From SW4 sp042466115 (GTDB lineage Bacteria > Pseudomonadota > Alphaproteobacteria > Rhodobacterales > Rhodobacteraceae), in assembly GCF_042466115.1 (NCBI RefSeq), contig NZ_JAXHBQ010000001.1:1-64000 (forward strand): a DNA stretch of 64,000 nt, read 5' to 3'. The notes beneath the pieces were generated by a model. It made no database searches and had not been told where the DNA came from. It saw nothing but the letters and a program-made list of their open reading frames with translations. Of the stretch, positions 52,477 through 60,530 are shown piece after piece. Position 1 is the first letter of the stretch, and every line of letters begins with the position of its first letter. The translations under genes were made by a program, and so were the position numbers.

Positions 52477-53384
52477 GATTTAGGTTTGTTGAAGAACACA
52501 GAGCCAGCTTCCCGACCAACCGGTTGTGTAATGTCGTTGGCGTTAGCACGCGCGGTTTGAGGACATTTCGAAATCGGCCAGCCAGCCGACGGTAGCGGTC
52601 TGATCTGGTCACGCTCGCGCACAACAAAGAACAGTCACGTCTCAGTTTGGGCAGTTACGGTCGGCCACGTATGACGGAAGAGCTGAAAGAGATTGGCCTG
52701 AATGTTGGTCACCGTCGCGTGGGCCGACTGATGCGCCAGAACGGCATATCCGCTGTCAGAACACGGAAACATAAGGTCACGACGAATAGCGACCAAAAGT
52801 TCAACATCGCGCCTAATCTGTTAGATCGGAACTTCACATCATGCCAGCCATACCAGAAATGGGCTGGAGACATCAGCTATGTGTGGACAACTGAAGGATG
52901 GATGTATCTGGCCGTGATCCTCGATCTGCATTCACGGCGTGTCATCGGCTGGGCGGTCGCGAACCGGATGAAACGGGGCCTGGCGATCCGGGCGTTGAAC
53001 ATGGCGATTGCGTTCCGAACACCGCCCAAGAGATGCATTCATCATACGGATCGCGAGTTGCAATACTGCTCTCACGACTATCAAAAGATCCTGCGCCAGC
53101 ATGGGTTCAAAGCAACCATGAGCGGCAAAGGTAATTGCTATGACAATGCGGCGGTCGAGACGTTCTTCAAAACCATCAAGGCTGAACTGATCTGGCGCAG
53201 ATCATGGGAAACACGGCGGCAGGCTGAGATGGCCATCGTCGAATACATCAATGGGTTCTACAATCCGCGTCGCCGCCACTCAGCACTGGGCTGGAAAAGC
53301 CCCGTCGCCTTCGAACGAAAGGTGGCTAAACGAGCACCTGGGGCGGCACTAAAGCGCGACAGGTCCACCTCGCGCGCACGGTGA
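52473..53384 (+). pseudogene. IS3-family transposase OrfB, interrupted by an amber codon
   Basis: Frame from ATG 52473 (MRFRFVEEHRASFPTNRL) stops at TAG 52593-52595 after ...RPASRR, where relatives have Gln (CAG), and continues in the same frame as RSDLVTLAHNKEQSRL to 53384. The rve catalytic domain after the stop is complete: DDE residues in WAGDISYVW, IHHTDRE and NAAVETFFKT. The last codons and stop lie past the right inverted repeat. An internal start at 52647 would give only a truncated protein. Confidence 0.85.
53340..53367 (-). repeat. Right terminal inverted repeat of the IS3 element
   Basis: Its complement starts TGGACCTGTCGCG and continues CTTTAGTGCCGCCCC, the partner of the left end at 52138-52165. 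Confidence 0.9.
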
Positions 53385-53825
53385 CTTTACGAGTTCTTAA
53401 CCCACGCGTAGAAGCCGCTGAGATGAATACTGAGGCGACGGCACATCCAACGGGCTGCGAATAGCGGACGGTGCATAGCAATGCAGGCGTATTTCTTCTT
53501 GCATCCTTTGCGAAACACGCGGCCGTTTTCTAGGATATCGCGTTCCTCCGTCATCCGCGCTAGCTCACGCTTAAGCCTGTGGTTCTCGGCCTCGTAGTCC
53601 ACAGATGAAGCCCGTGACGGAACCTTCGAATTGAGCTTCATACATTTGTATAGCGAGTGTGTATGACGCCCAACCGCTCTGACACCTCACGAACCGGATA
53701 CCCGCGCAACGTAATTTGATGCACAGCATCCCGTTTGAATCTTAACTGAAAATTTGCTTCCCCATAATGGCCTCCTAGCCTCAAAATTAGGGCGCAAAGC
53801 GTCTACAAATCTAGGGGCACCTCAC
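53368..53825 (-). mobile_element. Relic of a second, different IS3-family element
   Basis: A minus-strand fragment from a likely left end (TGAGGTGCCCCTAG read down from 53824) to the point where the first IS abuts it. It holds the start of orfA, the orfA/orfB junction and the beginning of orfB, after which the sequence is lost. The last codons before the junction (SHRARE) match the normal continuation of orfB in this IS group, so the missing part was removed at the junction. Confidence 0.75.
53387..53765 (-). pseudogene. Degenerate IS3 transposase fragment (orfA plus start of orfB)
   Basis: From ATG 53765 the frame reads MGKQIFS then stops; in the next frame FKRDAVHQITLRGYPVREVSERLGV continues orfA. 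A further piece (NHRLKRELARMTEERDIL) is the orfA C-terminal helix, and MHRPLFAARWMCRRLSIHLSGFYAWVKNS is the start of orfB, ended by TAA. Several frameshifts and stops make it non-functional. Confidence 0.8.
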
Positions 53826-54354
53826 AGATATCTCGCACAACCGTTTCGACTTCTACATCAACTGATATCTCAAAAAAGAGCGGGGTTAGCAAAATCCCAA
53901 TAAGCAAGAACCATCCCATATTATATCTCCGTACAATCTAGAGAAGCGTGACGAAAAGTCAGACCCATTTTTGCTACGAATGAAGTTCGTCGCAAGAGGT
54001 AGCAGCGAAGCATCAGTCGCAACCAAATTAGGCCAATACTTTGAAGCGGCGGCTCAACGACATGTTGGCCGATGCGTCCTTAGTAGGCAAGTAAAACGCA
54101 TCGACGCAAGTTGAAGTGAGAGAGCTTCATTCCAAGGCTGATTGGCGACTGTCTGTTTCATCTTCCACTTTGTGTGGTGACCATGAGTCCGACAAACTCT
54201 CTTAGCAATCAACGCTATTTGGACTCACAGGCGCAGACGTTAGACAGCGTACGCTAGCGATGCAGCACACTTAGCCAACCAAGCTCGTAAAGTGGAAAAT
54301 GGGCTAATCAACCATTTACTATATGCGCTCGCTCCAGCTATGAGAGCAGCTCAT
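53826..54354. other. Gene-free AT-rich spacer between IS relic and RTX gene
   Basis: No plausible gene in 529 bases. One short stretch near 54042-54095 reads TLKRRLNDMLADASLVGK in one plus frame, faintly like an IS3 OrfA helix, so further IS debris is possible. Confidence 0.4.
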
Positions 54355-55731
54355 TCAATTGATAACAAAGGCTTCCGATTGAGGAATAACCTCTATCAAA
54401 ACGGGATCAAAACTAGCCGAAGTTACACCATGCAGCAAAACTGACTGCGCTCCAACCAATCCGATTCCTGCACCCATCGGCTGAAACTGAATATTCAGCC
54501 CTGCGGGCATATCCGTTAACACAACGTCAAAGAGATTGATCCCGTTCGTTGTGATTGCCAACAACTCGGTCTCTGAATAGCCGCTTTCGCTGTTCAAGAC
54601 TAAGACGAGATTGTCCTCATCTGGATCGAAGTCGGTAACAGTTGGGCTCAATTCAGTTTCAGCACCGCCTACGTCATCCGACATGAACAACTCAATAGTG
54701 TCAGCCCCCTCACCCAGAGTGATTGTTGCACTTCCAGTTGTCCGGACGAGATCGTCACCTGCGCCACCAAAAATGCTGTCGTGATCGCGATCAGCCGTGT
54801 CCGTTATTATGTCAGTGCCAACTCCGCCGTAGAGAATATCCTCGCCGCCCCCCCCATCTAGGACGTCAGCGCCTTGCCCCCCCAGCAACAAGTCATCTCC
54901 TTGCCCGCCGAACAAAAAGTCTTCGCCATTGCCACCATCAATCGAATCCGAACCCGCACCGCCATACACGTCATCAGAACCATAGCCACCCAGGATGGTG
55001 TCATTGCCCTCACCGCCAAAAACCTCGTCGGCACCATAATCCCCCTGAAGATAGTCATTGCCAGAATCTCCCAATAATGTGTCGTTGTCATGGCCGCCGC
55101 TCAGGTAATCGCTTCCGAAGCCACCTCCCAGTACGTCGTTGCCTGGTCCGCCATTCATGGTGTCGTCACCTTCTCCGCCTCGCAACTCATCGTCTCCTGA
55201 TCCGCTTTCCAGCGTGTCGTCACCGGCACCTCCAAACAACGTGTCGTTCCCGGCACCGCCAACTTCAGAGTCCTCTCCCGGCCCTCCCCACAATTGATCA
55301 TCGCCTGAGCCACCGTCGATCTTGTCCTCTCCCGAAAGGCCAAACAACTCGTCGTCGTCAGGTCCACCTCTAACGCTGTCGTTACCCGAGCCGCCAAATA
55401 AGCGATCATCACCGCGGCCACCGTCTAGGCCGTCACTTCCATCACCACCATATAGCCTGTCGTCGCCGTCATTGCCCCACAAGTTATCGTCACCGGAACC
55501 TCCGAATGCAGTATCGTCTCCCGCAAGTAGCCTAAAGTCGTCATCCCCTTCTTCACCTACCAAAGTGTCAGAGAAAAATGTCCCAAGCAGAGTGTTGTCT
55601 CCAGACAAGTCCTCTGTCGGTTCTGGCGTGGGGTCTACCTCAGATTCTCGCCTGTCACCTGTGTCGCCCCATGTTGAAAACACCAACCCTAGCAAAGCTA
55701 GTGACAACATAATTTCCCCAAAATACGGCAT
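54355..55731 (-). CDS. RTX calcium-binding protein with N-terminal hydrophobic helix
   Basis: A 458-residue acidic protein. Residues ~8-22 (MLSLALLGLVFSTWG) form a short hydrophobic helix, followed by an acidic/proline segment (DPTPEPTED). Residues ~50-320 are about 25-30 RTX nonapeptides (GGxGxDxLxG). The C-terminal ~130 residues (DTIELFMSDDVGG... VTDFDPDEDNLVLVLN) resemble the tail of rhodobacterial Ca-binding proteins. ATG 55731 is chosen; ATG 55710 has a better ribosome binding site (GGGGA). Whether the helix is an anchor or a signal is open. No exporter is adjacent. Confidence 0.85.
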   Translation of the reverse strand: MPYFGEIMLSLALLGLVFSTWGDTGDRRESEVDPTPEPTEDLSGDNTLLGTFFSDTLVGEEGDDDFRLLAGDDTAFGGSGDDNLWGNDGDDRLYGGDGSDGLDGGRGDDRLFGGSGNDSVRGGPDDDELFGLSGEDKIDGGSGDDQLWGGPGEDSEVGGAGNDTLFGGAGDDTLESGSGDDELRGGEGDDTMNGGPGNDVLGGGFGSDYLSGGHDNDTLLGDSGNDYLQGDYGADEVFGGEGNDTILGGYGSDDVYGGAGSDSIDGGNGEDFLFGGQGDDLLLGGQGADVLDGGGGEDILYGGVGTDIITDTADRDHDSIFGGAGDDLVRTTGSATITLGEGADTIELFMSDDVGGAETELSPTVTDFDPDEDNLVLVLNSESGYSETELLAITTNGINLFDVVLTDMPAGLNIQFQPMGAGIGLVGAQSVLLHGVTSASFDPVLIEVIPQSEAFVIN

Positions 55732-56274
55732 CAATTCTCACCAATTCGACTACAGTTACGACGCACAACCTAGGGAAGCTCTTGTTGAAAAGCAAAGGCA
55801 ACTAAAGACTTAATAGTTCGTTGGGCGCTGAAACGGCTTCGAAGCCAAGCTTGGCGCGAAAACAAAGCAACAGTGCTCTCACGCTTCGCCAACTACATTC
55901 GCTCGGTGTCTCAACTGTAGCGTTAGTTTTTCATTAACTATGTCGTACCACCTTAGCCAGCGGGAACAGGGACGAATTGAATCAACGGGAAAGGCATAGA
56001 ATTTGGCACGAGATCACATAAACGAGCACCCAATGCTTTGCATCAGCAGAGACATGGTTAGGGTGGCACACGACAACAAATGTCCACAGTTTGCAAAATT
56101 GCTGGAGCAAGCTTTGGAAACCCTGGAGCGCGAGATTTGGGCAAAACCGCCAACGTTTGTTTACCGAAATTGAACACTTCAATTGCCAAATATTTGTCCG
56201 TACTTCTTGCTTAACTGCAGGCATGTACAGACACGACAATTGTGCCTGAGCTCAGTGTTGCGCAGAAACTAGCA
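55732..56274. other. Gene-free spacer between RTX and sulfotransferase-like genes
   Basis: I see no supported gene in these 543 bases. An 85-codon minus-strand frame at 55982-56239 is Cys- and Trp-rich with no ribosome binding site and is not believed. The part next to 55731 should hold the RTX gene promoter. Confidence 0.4.
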
Positions 56275-57138
56275 CTAGTTCCAAATTCGCACGCGTTCTA
56301 GTCCTCTGAGCTTTTCCAAGTCGCTTTGGTAGCTCAAATCAAACAATTCTCTTGTTTGAGAGTCGAGACCGAGAGCGTTGGCTTCAGCGCTGCTATGGTG
56401 TGGACTGAAATGCTGCGTAACCACTCGAAGTTCAGCGTCAGGTAGGTGTTTACCGCGATAGTCTGCTCTATGGAGGAGCCCTTTCAACAGCTTGCGGCCG
56501 ATTGGATCTGCCATATGAAATGCCAAATGATACTCATTGTTTAGTCGATCGGGGAAACTGAGTCCTGAAACCAGTTCGAGAATTGGGGCCAAGCGGTATG
56601 GCACGACTGTACGCGGAATGATTTCAATCGATATTGACGGCATCCGCTGACTAATATTTTTTACAAGTTCGCTCCACGAAAACTCATAGAGATCGGCCCA
56701 ATCCGTCGCCTTTATTGCTTTGTTGAGTTGTTCGTTTTCAAAGCTGAGAAGTAGTTCGTGGATTGGCATGATTTCAATCATCAATACAACATGCCAAGTC
56801 GGGAACGCGGTGGCCAATGCAGTACATTTTTTTGTGGCTTGGGGGTAAACATCCCCTTTATCTAGGACATTGGGCGGACTAGCCCAAGCGTGTTGGTTTG
56901 AGATAAATACTCTACTTGAGCCATGCGAGACACCAAGAGCCTCAAGCACCTTAGTTTCGCCTGCAAAGTGCTTACCAGACATCAGTTCACGAAGGACAGG
57001 CTTGTGGACTTTTTCAACAGGGCAAGTTAGGCCGCTTTTCGAGTTAATCTCGGGGTTTCGACGCAGAACCAGTTCCAACGCAGGGCCAAGGTTCCCACGC
57101 GCGCCTAGATGTAAGAAAATTCGCTTGTCGTTGCTCAT
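56275..57138 (-). CDS. Sulfotransferase-like protein of unknown function
   Basis: A 287-residue soluble protein. The start MSNDKRIFLHLGARGNLGPALELVLRRN parallels the P-loop start of sulfotransferases (hLHIGxxKTGTTxLQ..L) but the phosphosulfate-binding residues are missing. Then FISNQHAWASPPNV, WHVVLMIEIMPIHELL and DWADLYEFSWSELVKNI follow the layout of the protein at 45416-46330, of which it may be a distant paralogue. The frame is open to 57312, but ATG 57138 fits the fold. It is divergent from a small gene across a 46-base spacer. Confidence 0.65.
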   Translation of the reverse strand: MSNDKRIFLHLGARGNLGPALELVLRRNPEINSKSGLTCPVEKVHKPVLRELMSGKHFAGETKVLEALGVSHGSSRVFISNQHAWASPPNVLDKGDVYPQATKKCTALATAFPTWHVVLMIEIMPIHELLLSFENEQLNKAIKATDWADLYEFSWSELVKNISQRMPSISIEIIPRTVVPYRLAPILELVSGLSFPDRLNNEYHLAFHMADPIGRKLLKGLLHRADYRGKHLPDAELRVVTQHFSPHHSSAEANALGLDSQTRELFDLSYQSDLEKLRGLERVRIWN

Positions 57139-57153
57139 GATCAGAATTTCCGA

Positions 57154-57180
57154 CCTCTGTTTCTCGTGCATTAACAGAGG
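57154..57180. promoter_or_regulatory. Perfect palindrome in a divergent spacer
   Basis: CCTCTGTT (57154-57161) and AACAGAGG (57173-57180) are exact complements separated by 11 bases, filling most of the spacer between two divergent genes. AGAGG also acts as ribosome binding site for the ATG at 57185, so it could be an operator or an RNA hairpin that hides this site. Confidence 0.55.
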
Positions 57181-57184
57181 CGGT

Positions 57185-57613
57185 ATGCAAGATGCAATGA
57201 TAGACAACAGCGGCCCGTTGGTTGAATATCTTAAAAAACTGCGTGACCGGAGGCAGCAAATGCAAACACGACTTATACTAGAAGTAGATGGTGAAGAACT
57301 AATGCGCCACACGCGAGACCTACCAATTGATCAGGTCGGTCGACTTGATGACGCAGTGAGACTAGTTATTGAACGCAGTTTGGCTGCTGCTTTGTCGAGG
57401 GTGGCAGTAGAACTGACCCAAAGTAAAACTGAATTGCCGGTTTCACAGGCCGCTGTAATCTCTGCCTTGGCACTTGAGGCCGACGCCTATCTCAATCAGA
57501 TGCTTGATAGTATCAAACTGCTTCGAGGAGTCGCAGAAGGGCAGATAAACCCTTATGAAACACGGTATGCAGATCTCGCGCATGACGTAGATGCTGGGTC
57601 TGATTTCAGCTGA
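57185..57613 (+). CDS. Hypothetical protein, helical
   Basis: A 142-residue protein predicted mainly helical (SGPLVEYLKKLRDRRQQMQTRLILEVDGEELMRHTRDLP; DAVRLVIERSLAAALSRVAVEL). I recognise no family. The frame is open back to 56870 but only on the complement of the divergent gene, so ATG 57185 is chosen. Its 3' end approaches the convergent RTX fragment (24 bases apart). Confidence 0.6.
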   Translation: MQDAMIDNSGPLVEYLKKLRDRRQQMQTRLILEVDGEELMRHTRDLPIDQVGRLDDAVRLVIERSLAAALSRVAVELTQSKTELPVSQAAVISALALEADAYLNQMLDSIKLLRGVAEGQINPYETRYADLAHDVDAGSDFS

Positions 57614-57636
57614 TACTCTGAGGTATTTTCTGGTCT

Positions 57637-58929
57637 TCAAACAATCTCGAACCAACTTTCCGTCGCTAAGAAATCAAATCCAGCGACACCGAGGATTTGG
57701 ATTGCATCGCCGTCGCCAAAATCGAGATTCAGTGACTGACCGTAGTCCTCGAGTGTTCCAAAAGTCTCGATCAATTCTGCGCTTGTGAGGTTTGAGCCGT
57801 TGGTGAGGTTTTGATCAAGCTGAATGCGGTCGGCACCATGGCCGAAATCTGAAACAATATCGTGATCATCACCCTTCATGAAGACAAACGTGTCGGCTCC
57901 GGCACCTCCGGAAAGAGTATCGTTGCCGCCACGCCCATGAAGGGTGTCAGCACCGGCACGACCGGAAATGTCGTTATCCAGAGAATTACCGTACAATTGG
58001 TCGGCAAAATTTGATCCGATCAGGTTCTCGATGCTAACGAACGTGTCACCAGCCGCGTTGCCGGTATTGTGCGCCGCGTTTTTGAGATCCGCAATGACAC
58101 CGCTCCACGCAGTCCAGTAGGCAGCGGTATCTGTGCCCGATCCACCGCTCAGCAAATCAGATCCGTCGCCGCCAATCAAAATGTCATCGCCGCTGCCACC
58201 GAACAATCTATCATCGCCTTGGCGGCCATTTAGTTTGTCATCGCCTTGACTGCCGCTAAGCTTGTTTGAGTCGGTGTCGCCGCGCAGCACATCATTGTAT
58301 TTTGACCCCAAGATGTTCTCAATACCAACAAGAATATCGCCCTTTGCGTCGCCAATGTTAGTGCTTTGATTAACAAGGTCGACGATTACCCGCCAGTATG
58401 CAGTTTGATAGGCAGCAGTATCGACACCGTTGCCGCCAATAACATGGTCCGCTCCCTTGCCGCCAACCAGAAAATCCCAACCGTCACCACCATCGAGAAC
58501 GTCATTGCCATTGCGCCCATTCATCTTATCACTGCCAGCGCCGCCGACCAAGTAGTTGCTCGCATGATTTCCGAAGAGCTGATCAGAAAACTCCGATCCT
58601 TCAAGGTTTTCTATCGAGTGGTAGACGTCCATTGCTGCCCCGCCAGCGTTATTATTCAAGCCCATTATGTCCGCGACGATGCCTTGTGATACCGCTTGAT
58701 ACGAAACCATGTCCTTGCCACCACCTCCAAAGAACTCATCGCCACCGCCGTGGCCTACCAGCCTGTTGTCAAGATCATTGCCAAGAATCCAATCCCAACC
58801 GGCGGTTCCAAACAAATCTACTTGATCTGCTTCGCCGACAACTTCGTTTGCAATTTCAAATTTTACATGCAGCACGTTCGTAGGGTGAGAGCGTGACCCC
58901 AAGAACACTTCCATCAAGGATTTGCTCAA
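57637..58929 (-). CDS. C-terminal RTX part of the split hydrolase gene
   Basis: As it stands this frame could encode 430 residues starting MSKSLMEVFLG, but the first ~20 codons are an out-of-frame shadow of the hydrolase end. It contains about ten RTX repeats in three blocks separated by AxYxTAxxxVIxDL inserts, and a C-terminal secretion tail like that of the protease at 48147. If expressed alone it would be a calcium-binding protein without its enzyme domain. Confidence 0.6.
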   Translation of the reverse strand: MSKSLMEVFLGSRSHPTNVLHVKFEIANEVVGEADQVDLFGTAGWDWILGNDLDNRLVGHGGGDEFFGGGGKDMVSYQAVSQGIVADIMGLNNNAGGAAMDVYHSIENLEGSEFSDQLFGNHASNYLVGGAGSDKMNGRNGNDVLDGGDGWDFLVGGKGADHVIGGNGVDTAAYQTAYWRVIVDLVNQSTNIGDAKGDILVGIENILGSKYNDVLRGDTDSNKLSGSQGDDKLNGRQGDDRLFGGSGDDILIGGDGSDLLSGGSGTDTAAYWTAWSGVIADLKNAAHNTGNAAGDTFVSIENLIGSNFADQLYGNSLDNDISGRAGADTLHGRGGNDTLSGGAGADTFVFMKGDDHDIVSDFGHGADRIQLDQNLTNGSNLTSAELIETFGTLEDYGQSLNLDFGDGDAIQILGVAGFDFLATESWFEIV

Positions 58930-60274
58930 AACTGATGTCGGTCCACGTTGGTGTCAAATCCGCCTCATTCCAGTACTGAAGACCAGTTTGACCGCCGTAC
59001 TGCCCATCAGCGTTGCTTCTATCCACTGACAAGATTTGCGCCGAAAGGAGTTGCAGCGGTGTTCCCAGCACTGACAGGTCCAGCTCACCATTCCAACCGC
59101 TTTGGTCTATCGAAGAAACGTAAATATCTATGTCTGTTTCACCCGAATAGCCTTGGGCTCGGATGGCATCGGGCAGGCCAGACAATGTAAGGACCGCATC
59201 ACCAAGTGTATGTTCAGTCAAACTGGCAAAAACCTCTCCTGCAACCATAATGTCTCCGGCCGCATTGGCGATGCTCGTCGGGTGGTATTGAGCAGACCAA
59301 AAGGAAAGCATATCGACCCCATTGACGAGGAAGGAGTTGAACATTTCGAGCATTAGGCCCGCCTGCTCAAGTCCATGGCTAGCGAAAGACTTATGTAGCA
59401 CATTCCACTCGGAGACCATTAGCTCAAGATCGCTGCCACTTGCCTCCCCCCAGAATTCCATGATCCCGACTGAGTCCTCTATGGCATTCATCAAATTTGC
59501 GAACGTGTCAAACCCATTTTGGTCGGCAAGCAAGTCATCTCGGAAGTAGAAGTGGCCCACAATTCCGTCGATCACTGAAAACTCGTCTGCAGTGTATTCA
59601 TCGAATTGATTTTGTGTGCGTTCAAGAAGTTCTTCAAGGCTGGTATGGCCTGTAACGCTCTGGACCCAAGATTGAATGAAGATGTCAGGTTGCTCGATTC
59701 CTGAATAGGCCTCGTGGTCGTTGTAAAACTGCTCGATCACGTCATCGACAATCGTCGCGATGTCCCCCGACAATCTGCCGTACTCAGCAGCGGTCATGTA
59801 GCCCTCGTATTCGTTCCCCAACTCAAATGCACTGATTGGGTTGGGAAAACTGGTTTCAAGCACATCCAGAATGAAGCTACGGATAGCTTCTTCGTGCTGG
59901 GAATCAAAGGCGCGTTGGCCATAAGGCACATCATCAGTCAAGAACTGCGCGACCGGGATCACAATTACGGCTTGAGCATCGACATCGCTGCAAAACGAGA
60001 GGAAGTCGTTTAGTGGCGTGAGCGATTTTGTTTGCCCGTTGTCATCAGTGTATGTCGAAGCGTTGGGATTCGTAATGTCAAAGATAGTTTCAACGCTTGC
60101 GCCTCCTGGGTAACGAATGGTCTTGAGGCCAGTATACTCGATAAGGTCATCAAACTTTTCCCATGGCTTGTCCCCAATCGCTTCAAACTCAAAGACGTGG
60201 TTAAGGCCGAAATGGTCTTCTGTAACAAAGACTCCACTATTCTCTTCAATGGTGATTTGCGCGACCGTAGACAT
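58856..60274 (-). CDS. N-terminal glycoside hydrolase (clan GH-A) part of the split gene
   Basis: 472 codons from ATG 60274 (MSTVAQITIEENSGVFVTEDHFGLNHVFEF). No classical signal peptide, as expected for a type I substrate whose signal is C-terminal; cut off from that tail by the frameshift, this part should stay in the cytoplasm. The barrel and its C-terminal beta domain (DIDIYVSSIDQSGWNGELDLSVLG...) appear complete. Confidence 0.7.
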   Translation of the reverse strand: MSTVAQITIEENSGVFVTEDHFGLNHVFEFEAIGDKPWEKFDDLIEYTGLKTIRYPGGASVETIFDITNPNASTYTDDNGQTKSLTPLNDFLSFCSDVDAQAVIVIPVAQFLTDDVPYGQRAFDSQHEEAIRSFILDVLETSFPNPISAFELGNEYEGYMTAAEYGRLSGDIATIVDDVIEQFYNDHEAYSGIEQPDIFIQSWVQSVTGHTSLEELLERTQNQFDEYTADEFSVIDGIVGHFYFRDDLLADQNGFDTFANLMNAIEDSVGIMEFWGEASGSDLELMVSEWNVLHKSFASHGLEQAGLMLEMFNSFLVNGVDMLSFWSAQYHPTSIANAAGDIMVAGEVFASLTEHTLGDAVLTLSGLPDAIRAQGYSGETDIDIYVSSIDQSGWNGELDLSVLGTPLQLLSAQILSVDRSNADGQYGGQTGLQYWNEADLTPTWTDISFEQILDGSVLGVTLSPYERAACKI

Positions 60275-60530
60275 CGTTTGAAACCCTCCTGCTGAATGGT
60301 AAGTTCAGTTAAAGCGGTTCATGTGTCTTCGGCGGTGCAAGAATCTGGCAGCAAGGCGACTATTAGAGAAAATACTATTAGATTGTGGACCTATAGGCTC
60401 GGCATAAATTTCCTAGCCGCTTGAAACACTTGCGTCAGGTTGACCTGAAATAAAATGTCTTTTTGTTTGCCATTACCATCCTTCTAAAAGTGTGCTAACT
60501 TTAGGGGCACTCAGTATTCATGTGAGCGAA
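60275..60530. promoter_or_regulatory. Divergent promoter region with a 15-bp-period direct repeat
   Basis: AT-rich spacer between the hydrolase and the following gene. ACTATTAGA occurs exactly at 60359-60367 and 60374-60382, period 15. The hydrolase gene has AGGAGGG (complement of 60288-60294) upstream of its ATG. No firm -35/-10 pair could be assigned. Confidence 0.45.

Larger units (their letters stand above)
52138..53367 (+). mobile_element. IS3-family insertion sequence (1230 bp) with 28-bp terminal inverted repeats
   Basis: The ends are TGGACCTGTCGCG... at 52138-52165 and its near-perfect complement at 53340-53367 (24 of 28 positions match). It carries orfA and orfB with an A6G slippery site. 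The flanks (GCT before, CCT after) do not form a target duplication, and the DNA on the right is another IS, not the continuation of the interrupted gene, so a deletion or recombination followed insertion. orfB holds an amber codon, so the copy is probably inactive. Confidence 0.92.
57637..60274 (-). pseudogene. Clan GH-A glycoside hydrolase fused to RTX repeats, split by a one-base frameshift
   Basis: The N-terminal frame (60274 to 58856, 472 codons) is a clan GH-A hydrolase: RYPGGASVET, acid/base Glu155 in ELGNEYEGYM, nucleophile Glu289 in LMVSEWNVLHKSF, near to GH39/GH51 proteins. It ends ...GVTLSPYERAACKI and stops. The other frame continues VLHVKFEIANEVVGEADQVDLFG and then RTX repeats with three SIENL-type motifs and a type I tail (DTFVFMKGDDHDIVSDFGHG). 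Removing one base near 58876 joins LSPYE to VLHVKF and restores one ~860-residue protein. It is either a real mutation or a sequence error. Confidence 0.8.

Noticed and set aside
49430..55600. Tandem short DNA repeats in RTX genes as a CRISPR or satellite array
   Set aside because: The repeats encode RTX nonapeptides, vary in sequence, and have no spacer structure.
55982..56239. 85-codon minus-strand frame in the spacer
   Set aside because: No ribosome binding site, unusual Cys/Trp/Val composition, no neighbour logic.
53808..60511. TAGGGGCAC at 53812 and 60503 as a possible attachment-site copy of the tRNA end
   Set aside because: Only about seven bases agree with the tRNA 3' end (GGGGGCACCA), which is expected by chance in a region of this size.
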